From: Candidatus Leptovillus affinis
GTDB taxonomy: Bacteria > Chloroflexota > Anaerolineae > Promineifilales > Promineifilaceae
Assembly: GCA_016705235.1 (NCBI GenBank)
Contig: JADIYP010000007.1
Coordinates: 434,001-498,000 of the forward strand
DNA: 64,000 bases
Direction of reading: 5' to 3'
The notes beneath the pieces were generated by a model, which was not told the origin of the DNA, ran no database searches, and saw only the letters and a list, made by a program, of their open reading frames with translations. Positions 9,698 through 18,186 of the stretch are shown one piece after another (position 1 is the first letter of the stretch; each line of letters opens with the position of its first letter). Made by a program: the position numbers and the translations under genes.

Positions 9698-10220
9698 AAC
9701 GGCCGTTTCCCCGGCATTCGTAATCCACCCAGGAGACCAGCCAATCTTCTGCCCAAGAATCATATTCAATTGGGCCACATGCTCCTGAACATGGCGCATA
9801 TTATCCAGCAGGAGCGCGGCAAACGTGAGTTCTCCCCACGGAAAAGCACAAAGCTGCTGCGCCTTCTCATCGGTCAGGCCGCTGAGTGTCGACCGGCATT
9901 TTTCGCGGCCATGCGCCAGATAGGTTTGCAGTTCGTCCCGGCTAAAGCTCTCCGGAATAATGCCTGCCGGATCCAATTCATCCAGCGTAAATGGAGCCGG
10001 AGGCATAAACCCTTCAACCGAACCCGGATAAATACAGGTCGAGCCAGAAGAGGGTGTGATAAACAACGTACCAAAACTCGGCGGACCGGGGCAGTTGCGG
10101 ATCGTCCCAAGGCGAACCCGCCACAGCTCATCAGGACAGGCAACGAGTACCTTCTCCAGCATATCGATGGCCGCCCCAAATTGTTGGGCCACGGCCGTTG
10201 CCAATTATTATCCAAGTCAT
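9695..10220 (-). CDS. DinB-superfamily protein with two compensating frameshifts
   Basis: The open frame is 169 aa but residues 31-60 make no sense. Reading CTTTGGGAC for CTTGGGAC near 10109 and GG for GGG near 10023 gives LWDDPQLPRSAEFWYVVYHT then LFWLDLYLSGSVEGFMPPAP, the standard four-helix DinB sequence with a metal-site His; a later His lies in MRHVQEHVAQLN. So one missing and one extra base about 85 apart cancel out. The likely start is the ATG at 10220 after GGAGG, which needs one more small indel; otherwise a TTG at 10204. Probable metal-dependent enzyme of unknown substrate. Confidence 0.65.
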
Positions 10221-10327
10221 GCCTCCTATCGCTGAGATAAGCCGCGCAACCGTTCACCTGCCGGACCGGATGCGTGGCCAGACCTCAGCCTCATGAAGTA
10301 ATGGTCTCAGAATAACCTACCGTTTTT

Positions 10328-10360
10328 AGATTGGACCAATCTCCAAGATTGGTCCAATCT
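10328..10360. repeat. perfect 15-bp stem-loop
   Basis: AGATTGGACCAATCT, loop CCA, AGATTGGTCCAATCT, between the DinB and S51 genes. Five T precede it on the plus strand, so there is no U-tract after it on either transcript side; best called a hairpin repeat. Confidence 0.7.
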
Positions 10361-10405
10361 ACGCCACATAATTTTCAAACGTTGGAAACCATTCCGGCAC
10401 CCCCT

Positions 10406-11063
10406 TTAGGGCGTAAACAGTTTCCAATGGCCTTCGGAGACAACTTCAACCGCGCCATCAACCACTTTGATCGCGGTCTGATCGTCAATCGCGTAGGTCG
10501 GGACCGGCACCTCGGCAGCCATTCTTTCTACTTTGGCCATGGAGCTTTCGGGTGATCCTCGTGGTCCAGGTGCGGAAGCAGCGCAAAGTCAACCAGTCCC
10601 AGCCCCTCATCGATGACAAAAGGCGCATTCGGGTCGTCATACGTCTCTCCGAAAATGGGAGCCGTGGCCATGCTGCCGGCGCTCACCCCCACGTAGACCG
10701 TCTCGCGCAGCGACGGCAGAAGGTCTGCCAGTCCAGACTCCCGCATCCAGCGGCACAGATACAAGACATCGCCGCCAAACACCAGCAGGGCGTCAGCCTC
10801 CTCCACAGGGGCAACCCAATTCTCTCTCTGGATACTGGGCAGGGCTGTGAGTTCCAGCACCCCCAACGACTTCCAACCCAATTCAGTGAGGGGGCTGGTG
10901 GTTAATCCACTGATAAACCGGTAGGCCATTGAAGGCCCTGACTGAGAAGGTATATAGCCGTGGAATGAAAGAGCGCTGGCCTCGGCAATCGGTTTGCCCA
11001 GCAGGTCGACCAGCGCCTTGGGGGATCTCGAGTTTTAATGCCGGCGGAAGTGGGAAATTTCAT
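10406..11063 (-). pseudogene. peptidase S51 (PepE-like dipeptidase) with several one-base indels
   Basis: Only 10528-10929 is an open frame, but both sides continue the protein in other frames. Upstream, adding one T and two C in the runs at 10950-10972 reads ALFIPTAIYPSQSGPSMAYR; further up, KALVDLLGKPIAEA joins a start at 11063 (MKF..TSAGIK). Downstream, adding one C near 10549 reads HPESSMAKVERM to GHWKLFTP and a stop at 10406. The catalytic Ser lies in GVSAGSMATAP. The restored length of about 215 aa fits cytoplasmic alpha-aspartyl dipeptidases. At least five indels, no obvious substitution damage: consensus error or very recent decay. Confidence 0.6.
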
Positions 11064-11125
11064 GATTCATTCTCCCTTGAAAATAGATTTGTCAAATCCA
11101 GCAATTCTCAATTTAACCAGAAATG

Positions 11126-11258
11126 TGTCATGGCTGTGCGAGCCTGCCGAAGCATCTCCTTCTTCTGGTGGAGCGGGATGCTTCCCCGTTCGACGTTGTT
11201 GCCAGGGCCGAACTCCGCTCAGCATGACAGTGCTGGTGTCAAATCTTAAAGATTTGAC
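11126..11258. repeat. family F repeat fragment plus TCAAATC hairpin; gene-free stretch 11064-11611
   Basis: Family F (ends TGTCATG.CTG / CTCAGCATGACA, with GAAGCATC and GTTCGACGTTG inside) at 11126-11231, followed by GTCAAATCTTAAAGATTTGAC (two halves of a hairpin) at 11238-11258. No gene is seen in the rest of the gap. Confidence 0.7.
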
Positions 11259-11611
11259 AAATCTGAATCTTTTCATTCTTGGTGGTGGGTTAGACCACTC
11301 ACGATGTCTCCTTGACGATTTTATGCGAGCCGCAAAGCTCCTCTACACTCTCGCTTCGGTACTGAAGCAGAACGACCCCGGAACGTAACGACTGCGTTTC
11401 TTCTGTGGCGCCAATTATCGAGAGTCTCTTTTGAGTAGCAACGCGATAAGCTACGGGCTAACGGTTTGCGTTACTTGCCGGTGGGCGGGCGTGGGTAGAC
11501 TCTGTTGGGGAGCAGGCTTCTTGGTCAGGCGTAGAAACTGCCCCAAAATGCCGCAGAATCCCGCCAGCCAGAGACGCGCTTTTGTCAGCCGACTTTTTGT
11601 TTTGCAACACG

Positions 11612-12202
11612 CTACTCGCCGTTAAGAACAGATGCACGCTCGTAATTGACGACAATGACGCCATTCGGGGTGACGATGCTTTCCGTCACCATGAACGCCA
11701 TCGGGATCGTACCTCCGGCAAACAGCCGCTTTCCAACGCCCAACGTTATCGGATATATCATCAGCCAGAACGCATCAACCAAATCATGCTGGATAAGCGT
11801 CTGAATGAGATTACCACTTCCCCAAACGTGCAAATCCGGACCTTGCTGCTGCTTGATTGCCGCAACCTTTGCGGCAATATCGCCGTTGATGAACACGGAG
11901 GGCTGCCAGTCACCGGCCGTCATGGTATTCGAGGCGACGTACTTGGTCGCCGTGTTGACGCCCGGCCATGCGTCCCCATGGTGCGGCCAGTAGGGCGCCC
12001 AAATTTCAAAGGTTTTGCGTCCTAACAACAGGTCGAACGGTAGGTTCATCTGCCTTCTCAGGGCCGTCCCAAGAACCGCGTCGGAATATGGCGCTATCCA
12101 CCCGCCATACGCGAAGCCGCCGCTGGTATCTTCGTCTGGGCCGCCTGGGCCTTGTATGACGCCATCAAGGGAGATATGTTCAAGCACAATAACTTTTCTC
12201 AT
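11612..12202 (-). CDS. dihydrofolate-reductase-like protein (RibD C-terminal domain family)
   Basis: 196 residues starting MRKVIVLEHISLDGVIQGPG, typical of the RibD_C reductase fold, with LLLGRKTFEIWAPYWP, YVASNTM and VWGSGNLIQTL as the NADPH-site signatures and GKRLFAGG near the end. GGAG lies eight bases before the ATG. Stand-alone members are common and mostly of unknown substrate; the riboflavin pathway is not implied. Intact. Confidence 0.85.
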   Translation of the reverse strand: MRKVIVLEHISLDGVIQGPGGPDEDTSGGFAYGGWIAPYSDAVLGTALRRQMNLPFDLLLGRKTFEIWAPYWPHHGDAWPGVNTATKYVASNTMTAGDWQPSVFINGDIAAKVAAIKQQQGPDLHVWGSGNLIQTLIQHDLVDAFWLMIYPITLGVGKRLFAGGTIPMAFMVTESIVTPNGVIVVNYERASVLNGE

Positions 12203-12392
12203 GACTGCGTTTCTCCAACTTCTGGAACAGAAATAACCTCCCGGATGTTTCTAACGTGACGGTTCTCCTGGTAACAAACCTTCTGGAGATTATCTGCCAT
12301 TATTTTTAATAATGTCTTCGATGGTATATCACCCTGCGCAAGGCGTGCTGCCACGCCACGGCCGTTTCCCCCATGCACTCTGTACTCCACAC

Positions 12393-13066
12393 TCAACTCT
12401 CCACACGCAAATCCTTGTCCTCCATCTCCCAGGCATGATCCAGCGTGTGAAACGCGGTATGCCGAATCAGGTACCGAAGCGGCCATTTGCGGGCCATTTT
12501 GCCCTGGGCATGAAACCCCTGATGGCCTCACAATAGGCGTCGCGATGCGCCTTCAATCCCTCGTCAGTCAACATCTCCTCCAGAGGCGTGCGCACGCCCA
12601 GTTTCTTCGCCATGTCCAGCTCCGCGGCAAACGTATGTCGGACAATGTGGTCCCGGTCGCGCCCGCCGCCGCGCGGACCCCGCAGCATCTCCGCCGACAC
12701 GCGCGAACGCACCTCGTCAAAAAACGCCCAGCCCGCCTGCATCAGCGTCAGTTCCCGCGCCAATGCTTCGCCCGACATGGCTTGCCGGTCGATGCTCGAA
12801 AAGGCGAACGAGATACCCCAGAAGTCGGTTGAACTTGTGCCCGGATAGCGCTCGACCACGTCGGCGTCGGTTAGGACCGCAAATGCCGCCTCCATCCCCG
12901 CCAGCGTCGCCACCGCTGCATACCGTGGGACATAAGCGCGCAATCGTTCGATTGCCGCCGCCTCTGTCTTGGCCCCACGCGCAAGACCGGGCCAATCCGG
13001 CGCCACCGCCACCACCCTCTTACCCTTCGGTCCAATTTCCAACGTCACCTGCATATAATTCACCAT
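12393..13066 (-). CDS. HicB-like plus DinB-like two-domain protein, frameshifted near C-terminus
   Basis: Starts at the ATG at 13066 (MVNYMQVTLE) after GAGGAAAC. The first 55 residues (RVVAVAPDWPGLARGAKTEA) resemble the HicB partial RNase H-like fold; the rest resembles a DinB helical bundle (DHIVRHTFAAELDMAKKLGV). The frame breaks at GGGG near 12521. One more G continues GFHAQGKMARKWPLRYLIRH then TAFHTLDHAWEMEDKDL with a second conserved His, to a stop at 12393. Function unknown. Confidence 0.6.
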
Positions 13067-13129
13067 AGTTTCCTCTCCCGCCCCCTGACAGGCCCCTCCA
13101 GGCGCTGTCGTGCCTGATGGCAAAGCGCG

Positions 13130-13480
13130 TTATTGCCGCAAAATCTTCCCCATCGCCTTGCCTTTAGCCAGCTCATCAATCAATTTGTCTAAATAGCGTA
13201 TTTTTTGCATCAGCGGATCTTCGATTTCTTCAACGCGAATACCGCACACCACCCCCTTAATCAGCAAACTGTTTGGATTCATGGCCGGGGCTTGCGCAAA
13301 AAACGTTTCAAAATCGTTTTCCTGTTCGATTTGCTGCTGTAATCCTGCCTGGTCGTAGCCTGTCAACCAGCAAATGATCTGGTCAACTTCTTGTTGCGTA
13401 CGATTTTTGCGCTCCACTTTCCGCACATACAGCGGATAAACAGTGGCAAATGTTGTCGTAAAAATGCGATGTTTAGGCAT
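13130..13480 (-). CDS. DUF2200 family protein
   Basis: 116 residues beginning MPKHRIFTTTFATVYPLYVR with KNRTQQEVDQIICWLTGYDQ, the signature opening of DUF2200. Small, soluble, probably cytoplasmic, function unknown. Start at 13480 after a GGGAAAAG; an ATG three bases upstream is also possible. Intact. Confidence 0.85.
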   Translation of the reverse strand: MPKHRIFTTTFATVYPLYVRKVERKNRTQQEVDQIICWLTGYDQAGLQQQIEQENDFETFFAQAPAMNPNSLLIKGVVCGIRVEEIEDPLMQKIRYLDKLIDELAKGKAMGKILRQ

Positions 13481-13502
13481 CATCTTTTCCCTTGAACAAA
13501 GA

Positions 13503-13616
13503 ATTGTCAAATCTTAAAGATTTGACAATTCTAACCCTTTTTATTCATCCTGGTACGCCTACTCATGAAAACTCCCTGAAAATAGATTTGTCAAATCTTA
13601 CAGATTTGACAAATCT
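13503..13616. repeat. two TCAAATC hairpins; gene-free stretch 13484-14010
   Basis: Perfect palindromes at 13503-13529 (ATTGTCAAATC / GATTTGACAAT) and 13584-13616. Around 13768-13800 begins a family D fragment (ATAAGCCGCGCCAACCGGCC, then ACGGCCGTTTC). No gene is seen in this gap. Confidence 0.75.
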
Positions 13617-14010
13617 CAACCTTTTCATTCGTAGTGGTGGGTTAGACCACTCATGATGTCTCCTATGAAAACAGGACACGGACGAACGCGGATAAACACG
13701 GATCAAAATCTGCGCCACTTAATTTTTAAGCGCTTTCCAAACACCCTACCTTGGGCACGCGAACGCGCGATAAGCCGCGCCAACCGGCCACGGCCGTTTC
13801 TCCCCCACTCCCCACTCCCGGCATTCCGGCCATCCTCTTCCATTTTCTTACGCCGTCACACACGGCCGTTCCGCCTTCCTCTCTCTCCATCCCCACAAAA
13901 ACCACCCCTGTCGCCCAACTGACGCCCGGTTGTCGTAGACATGACTGCATTCCCTCCGCTATACTTTGCCTGGTTCAATAACCGCAAACGATAGAACGAG
14001 GGAAATGCAG

Positions 14011-14556
14011 ATGAAAATTGATTCAAGCCTGGTAAAGAAATTACGCACGGCCGAAAACTGGTCGCAAGAGCAGCTTAGCGAGGCGTGCGGGCTAAGTCTG
14101 CGTACCATTCAACGGCTAGAAAACGGCGGCAATGCCTCCATTGAATCAGTCCGGGCGCTGGCTGCGGCGTTTGGGATTGACCCGAACGAGCTAATGCTTG
14201 GCGAAACCGAGGCAGCCCCGACGCCGCTGGCTGCGGTGAAAACCGGGCTGCGCGAGTTCGCTAACTTCTCTGGCACGACGACGCGCTATGAGTATGGGTG
14301 GTTTTTGTTGTTTTTTGTGGTGGTAACGGCCGTAGCCACCATCCTCCACGAAAAAGCATACCAAATTACGGCCGTCATCCTACTGCTGCCCTTCCTCGCC
14401 GCAGGCTCCCGGCGGTTAAACGATGCCGGCCATAGCCCCTGGTGGCAGTTCTTCTGGCTGGTGCCGTTTGGGCAGATTGTGGTCTTAATTCTGCTGGCCC
14501 AACCAGGTCGCGGGCAAAGCAACCCACCCGTGACAAAAAGTTTAGACGCCGCCTGA
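14011..14556 (+). CDS. XRE-type regulator fused to DUF805 membrane domain
   Basis: About 181 residues. N-terminal helix-turn-helix (WSQEQLSEACGLSLRTIQRL, about residues 15-60), then a DUF805-like membrane domain: FANFSGTTTRYEYGWFLLFF, three hydrophobic segments and the typical SRRLNDAGHSPWW near 130. A DNA-binding domain tied to the membrane suggests a sensor-like repressor, by inference. Start at 14011 or 14005 after GAGGG; both ATGs are usable. Confidence 0.75.
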   Translation: MKIDSSLVKKLRTAENWSQEQLSEACGLSLRTIQRLENGGNASIESVRALAAAFGIDPNELMLGETEAAPTPLAAVKTGLREFANFSGTTTRYEYGWFLLFFVVVTAVATILHEKAYQITAVILLLPFLAAGSRRLNDAGHSPWWQFFWLVPFGQIVVLILLAQPGRGQSNPPVTKSLDAA

Positions 14557-14631
14557 TTCGGCTGGTACCAACGATAGTGACCCCAAGGGTTTGCTCCTGA
14601 TGATTTGGATTATTTGGGTATCAAACCCTTG

Positions 14632-15890
14632 GGTGAGACCACATTTAATCGTGGTTGATTAACACCACCTTTCAATCACCTGTAACAACTCTTTTGACCG
14701 CCGTCCGCGTTGCTTAGGTGGTTTCCAACGCGGGGTCGGTACTCTGTACTTTAATAACTCATCGACTGTCCAAATGTGGTCTGTAAGAGCAGCGGCCATT
14801 GCTGGTGTGCGGTTGACCCAACGATGACCAAAACGACCAACCGAAAGGCGTAAGCGCAAACTGTGATGGGGATCACACAGATTGTAAAAGCAGCCGACAA
14901 TGAATAGTCCCGCCGTGAGCGTCTCCGGTTGCTGGGCCAATGTGCGGGTGCGTCGTGTCAACCAGGACAGGCGCATACGGAAGGTGGCGTTCAGCCGCTC
15001 GATGTAAGCGGTATTAATCACACCGGGTTCATTTTGTGTCATTTGGCGTAAGCGTTTGACTAACAACGGGCACCCTTGAACAATACGTCGTTCAATCTCC
15101 AATCCAGCAGGCAATCGCCGTTTGATCACTTGAACAATGGCAATATCAGGCCAGGCATACAATTGCGGGCGACCCTTTTTGCCTGAACGAGGAACCTTGC
15201 TCCGAAAAGCTCGTTGAAATGCTTTCGGGTAACCAGGTAAACCATCGACGGCTAATAACAAAGGGCGACAAAGAGCCATGGCGCGAATACGGTCAGCCAG
15301 ACTTTGAATGAGTTCCAGGTCACGGTGTGGACTGGCAACACCACCCAACCAGAGCCGGGTAGACACCATGATGGCCATCGCTAACCACAAAGAGCCGCCT
15401 AGAATCTTGGCCTTTATTTCATCGGCTTGCACTTGTTGTAAATCCAACTGGCTTTGACCGATAAGATGTTCATGCACAGCTTCACATTGATGTCCCGCTC
15501 GTTCCCACCAGTTCTTGACAGTACGTTCATCGAAGCCAAATGCTTGGACGATTGCTTGTGTCGGACACCCATAGGCCAGTAGCACTATCACGCACATCAC
15601 GACCTTTGGGTCGGTACGTAATCGATAAAACAAAGTGCCTTTGGTGATAGCAAAGCTTTTGTTGCAAACGCTGCATAGGCATCGCTTTTCTATTTGACTA
15701 TGACTGACTAGATTCCCTTGATTGGCTTGGCCTCTCGCCGGACAGTCGATATTGGGGCAAAATAGTTGCTCTAGGTTCATCAGACCTCCTACTGGTTTTG
15801 TTGTTGCAAACTTTCCAGTATGTCTGATGAACCTCTTTTTGCAAATTTTGCCGTTTTTAATGTTCAACCACGGTTTAATGTGGTGTCACC
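14632..15890 (-). mobile_element. IS1-like insertion sequence, intact, with 8-bp target duplication
   Basis: 1259 bases. Left end GGTGAGACCACATTTAATCG and the complement of the right end, GGTGACACCACATTAAACCG, form imperfect inverted repeats that extend into GTGGTTGA. The 8 bases AACCCTTG occur directly on both sides (14624-14631 and 15891-15898), a target-site duplication typical in size of the IS1 family. One transposase gene. Clean ends and an open gene suggest recent activity. Confidence 0.85.
14659..15780 (-). CDS. IS1-like DDE transposase
   Basis: 373 residues from the ATG at 15780, chosen because AGGAGG lies five bases upstream; the open frame continues further but without a better site. 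An N-terminal zinc ribbon (CPNIDCPARG ... CLCSVCNKSF), a helix-turn-helix (PTQAIVQAFGFDERTVKNWW) and a DDE core with QADEIKAK, LAVDGLPGY and YIERLNATFR. A single open frame instead of the insA/insB frameshift pair. Family placement leans on the ribbon, the core motifs and the 8-bp duplication. Confidence 0.75.
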   Translation of the reverse strand: MNLEQLFCPNIDCPARGQANQGNLVSHSQIEKRCLCSVCNKSFAITKGTLFYRLRTDPKVVMCVIVLLAYGCPTQAIVQAFGFDERTVKNWWERAGHQCEAVHEHLIGQSQLDLQQVQADEIKAKILGGSLWLAMAIMVSTRLWLGGVASPHRDLELIQSLADRIRAMALCRPLLLAVDGLPGYPKAFQRAFRSKVPRSGKKGRPQLYAWPDIAIVQVIKRRLPAGLEIERRIVQGCPLLVKRLRQMTQNEPGVINTAYIERLNATFRMRLSWLTRRTRTLAQQPETLTAGLFIVGCFYNLCDPHHSLRLRLSVGRFGHRWVNRTPAMAAALTDHIWTVDELLKYRVPTPRWKPPKQRGRRSKELLQVIERWC

Positions 15891-16002
15891 AACCCTTGGG
15901 GTCTTGCCGGAGAAGTCTGAATAGTTACAACGTGACGGCCGTTTCCCCCACTCCTCACTCCCCATTCCGCACTCAACACGGCCGTTTCCCCTCCAACACC
16001 AA

Positions 16003-16148
16003 TCCCGCAACAGTGTTACAGGATGCAAACTCGAATAGTTTTCTACCAGGGCCGCCTACCGCTACCCTCAATTGCGCTTACGCGGTCGCCCAGAACCTCA
16101 GATGCAACCAATACGCCAGCCTTCTGAGGGTTCGCGCTCATGTTGGCT
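16003..16148 (-). other. attC-like block E1, 3' of the HigA gene
   Basis: A shared 50-base segment (16003-16053, with GGATGCAAACTCGAATAGTT) is followed by a hairpin-rich stretch bounded on the minus strand by GCCAACATGAGC and GCGGTAGGCGGCCC, recalling attC R'' (..YAAC) and R' (GTTRRRY, one T short here). An inner hairpin pairs AGAACCTCAGA with TCTGAGGGTTC. Sister blocks lie at 21658 and 24441, each just after the stop of a minus-strand gene. Tentative. Confidence 0.4.
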
Positions 16149-16158
16149 GGATGGGTTA

Positions 16159-16447
16159 TTAGGCAGCAAAAAGTTTTTCTACTTTAATTGCTTGTTGATT
16201 TTGCCGGGCAAGCCACAAATCATACTGGCTTTGCTGGTTGAGCCAACTTTCAGCCGAAGTATCAAAAGCCAGCGAAAGCCGAATGGCCATTTCAGGACTA
16301 ATGCCAGCACGACCATTCAGAATGGCCGATAACGTCTTGCGACTGACGCCAAGCGCTTCCGCGGCTCGTTACCGTCAGTCCTAACGGTTCCAGGCATAGT
16401 TCTTTGATAATTTCTCCCGGATGGGGGGGATTGTACATCTGCATCAT
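16159..16447 (-). CDS. HigA-type XRE antitoxin, frameshifted
   Basis: Starts MMQMYNPPHPGEIIKELCLE, the hallmark opening of HigA antidote proteins, then LGLTVT; the frame is lost at about 16369. Skipping one base (or adding two) continues AAEALGVSRKTLSAILNGRA, the helix-turn-helix, and then ISPEMAIRLSLAFDTSAESW to the stop at 16159. The start at 16447 is favoured by GAGGTGAG upstream. No HigB toxin is next to it, so it is an orphan in this window. Family role: DNA-binding repressor and toxin neutraliser. Confidence 0.7.
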
Positions 16448-16476
16448 CTTACTCACCTCAATGGTAATCTTCATAT

Positions 16477-16545
16477 CGGCCGTTTCCCATTTATCCATGC
16501 GCCGGTTTGATTGGTGGGGAGACGGCCGTTTCCCCCACCGTTCTC
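16477..16545. repeat. family D unit
   Basis: CGGCCGTTTCCCATTTATCC, then ATGCGCCGGTTTGATTGGTG and GGGAGACGGCCGTTTCCCCC. Further copies at 20519, 21432 (three in tandem) and 24364, all in the same orientation. Confidence 0.75.
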
Positions 16546-16568
16546 CGGCAAAACCCAACAGGCAGACA

Positions 16569-16832
16569 TCACCCTTTCATCAAGTATTCATGCAAAGAAT
16601 CGGCCGCTTCCTCAAGCGTCATGTCATACAGTTCCGCAGCGTAATCTTCGTCAATATCCATGTCGATCAAGTCACAAATAGCTTCTAATGGGTCGGTTGC
16701 CAGCAATTCGTCGGGTGGGTCATCTACTGACCACATGGTGCAAACCTGCGAAGCGGGTCTGGCCCGGTAACGCTCAAAGGAATAGCGGTCATGGATTTTT
16801 AGCAATTCGTTGAGTAGCTCTTGTTTGTTCAT
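16569..16832 (-). CDS. small acidic hypothetical protein
   Basis: 87 residues, MNKQELLNELLKIHDRYSFE at the start, rich in Asp and Glu in its second half (DLIDMDIDEDYAAELYDMTL). No known family recognised. Its size, acidity and position among toxin-antitoxin genes would fit an antitoxin or inhibitor, but no partner is visible. Start at 16832 by the first ATG. Confidence 0.5.
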   Translation of the reverse strand: MNKQELLNELLKIHDRYSFERYRARPASQVCTMWSVDDPPDELLATDPLEAICDLIDMDIDEDYAAELYDMTLEEAADSLHEYLMKG

Positions 16833-16837
16833 GATTG

Positions 16838-16905
16838 ATGCCCTTCGCCCGCCCTTCGACGACGGTGATTTCGGCGGCGAGACCGTAGAAAGCGTAGACG
16901 CGCCA
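16838..16905 (-). pseudogene. remnant of an adenine DNA-methylase-like C-terminus (copy 1)
   Basis: Reads EAELDWRVYAFYGLAAEITV then VEGRAKGINHE with no start. The VY..YGL..EI..VEG pattern resembles the C-terminus of Eco57I-like N6-adenine methyltransferases. A second, related scrap is at 17546-17610. Too short to be a gene. Confidence 0.35.
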
Positions 16906-16950
16906 GTCAAGTTCCGCTTCCCAGGGACGAGAGTTGCACTCCCCAGGAGT

Positions 16951-17288
16951 CTAAACGGCGCGAAGATAATCGCTCAGGTTTTGTAACAGGCGTCTGTGCC
17001 GTTCAGGAGCAATTGAACCAATGCTGCCCATCAGTTGACTGTTGGGAATAACCGCCAAAAGCCAAGCCGTATGACCGAATCGGCGACTAACCCACTGGCG
17101 GTAAAATCACCGTCTTGGTGGGTAATCAGTTCGTCAAAATGGGGAACTTGTTGCTGCATCTGGGTGCTGATGCCGCAAACGAGGGCATCATTGAAGGGGG
17201 GCATTTCCCGCAGGAAAAGCGCCGGGCGGTTTTTAACCTGTCCGTTGGCCTGCGGGAGTGGGGTCAAAACAATGTCACCCTGTTTCAT
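16951..17288 (-). CDS. MazF/PemK-like toxin, frameshifted
   Basis: MKQGDIVLTPLPQANGQVKN RPALFL is the typical start of the MazF/PemK mRNA-interferase fold (loop with conserved RPAL). The frame breaks in TTTT near 17053. One more T continues GFLAVIPNSQLMGSIGSIAP then ERHRRLLQNLSDYLRAV to a stop at 16951, giving about 112 residues, the family length. Its ATG lies inside the end of the antitoxin gene (14-base overlap), the usual arrangement. Confidence 0.7.
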
Positions 17289-17511
17289 AAGCGGGGTTCG
17301 GCTCTTTAATCAGGGTCGTGGGGTAATCTGGTTCGTCAGCGCCATAAGCGGCGTTAAGCCCTTGGGCGGAAAGCGTTAGCCAGGCGCTCTGTTCTGCGTC
17401 TGGCAGAGGGATGACCAGCACCAGCAAGTTGGTATTGGGCTGAAGCTCATACGGGTCGTTGAGTAGAATTTGTTTGCCGTCAAAATGGGCGCGTAAGGCT
17501 ATGGTTTCCAT
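17275..17511 (-). CDS. antitoxin partner of the MazF-like toxin
   Basis: 78 residues from the ATG at 17511: METIALRAHFDGKQILLNDP, a short beta-rich start followed by an acidic, disordered tail (AAYGADEPDYPTTLIKEPNP). This layout is common for antitoxins encoded directly upstream of MazF/PemK toxins. The 14-base overlap with the toxin start supports coupling. Family name not certain. Confidence 0.65.
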   Translation of the reverse strand: METIALRAHFDGKQILLNDPYELQPNTNLLVLVIPLPDAEQSAWLTLSAQGLNAAYGADEPDYPTTLIKEPNPAYETG

Positions 17512-17545
17512 AGGCACAATTTACCATTTTAAGTAGCCTACGTCA

Positions 17546-17610
17546 ATTGCTCCGCCCTTCGATGAGGACGATTTCGGCCTCGGCGAGGCCGCAGAGAACG
17601 TAAACGTGGC
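17546..17610 (-). pseudogene. remnant of an adenine DNA-methylase-like C-terminus (copy 2)
   Basis: Reads RHVYVLCGLAEAEIVLIEGR followed by SN and a stop, clearly related to the scrap at 16838-16905. Both lie just upstream of minus-strand small genes, suggesting a duplicated upstream segment. Confidence 0.35.
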
Positions 17611-17622
17611 GTAACACTATAC

Positions 17623-17673
17623 AGACCCCAAGGGTTTGCTCCTGATTATTTGGGTATCAAACCCTTGGGGTCT
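17623..17673. repeat. REP family A copy
   Basis: AGACCCCAAGGGTTT ... AAACCCTTGGGGTCT around a shortened loop (CTCCTGATTATTTGGGTATC). The following GAAGCCTGAATGGTTACAAC is shared with the sequence after the split copy at 15904. Confidence 0.85.
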
Positions 17674-17797
17674 TGCCGAAGAAGCCTGAATGGTTACAAC
17701 GTGACGGCCGTCTCCCCCACTCCGCACGCTACACGCCGCACTCCGCACTCAACACGGCCGTTTGACAATTTACGAACCATGAGACTAAACTATCCTT

Positions 17798-18186
17798 ATG
17801 ATCGACATAAATCGGCAGATAAACTACTGGCGAGAAAGTGCAGGCGAGGATTGGGAAGTTGCTCAGGAACTTGTTAGTAACGGACGTACCCGCCATGGCT
17901 TGTTCTTCGCCCATTTGGCCTTAGAAAAGTTGCTAAAGGCATTTGTTTGTCTGCACACGAAAACAATCCCTCCGAAAACGCACAATCTGCTCTTCTAGCC
18001 AGTAAAACAGACCTCGCTTTGAACGATCAGCAAAAGCTATTTCTGGCCCGTTTCGATCAGTATCAAATTGAGGGCCGCTATCCAGAAATGATGCCAACTG
18101 CACCGACGTATGAAAAAGCAGTTCAGGAGATAGTTGCCGCACAGGAATTCCAATTATGGCTCAAACAGAAGTTGCCGAAATCGTAA
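17798..18186 (+). CDS. HEPN-domain toxin of HEPN-MNT module, frameshifted
   Basis: Opens MIDINRQINYWRESAGEDWE with ARLALEKLLKA-like AHLALEKLLKAFVCLHT, the typical HEPN helix pair. The frame stops at 17998; one more T in TTC near 17992 continues NLLFLASKTDLALNDQQKLF to ...EFQLWLKQKLPKS at 18186. HEPN proteins of this group act as RNases or as targets of AMPylation by their MNT partner. The R-x4-6-H motif is not obvious beyond NGRTRHG. Confidence 0.7.

Larger units (their letters stand above)
14578..15904. repeat. REP family A copy split by the IS1-like element
   Basis: The left arm and loop (14578-14631, GACCCCAAGGGTTT...AACCCTTG) and the remaining right arm (15891-15904, AACCCTTGGGGTCT) flank the insertion. 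The element therefore arrived after the repeat was in place. Confidence 0.85.

Noticed and set aside
9695..10220. Programmed frameshifting in the DinB gene
   Set aside because: No slippery heptamer or stimulatory structure, and two shifts in opposite direction would be needed.
10328..10360. Intrinsic terminator
   Set aside because: Perfect hairpin but no U-tract on the 3' side of either strand.
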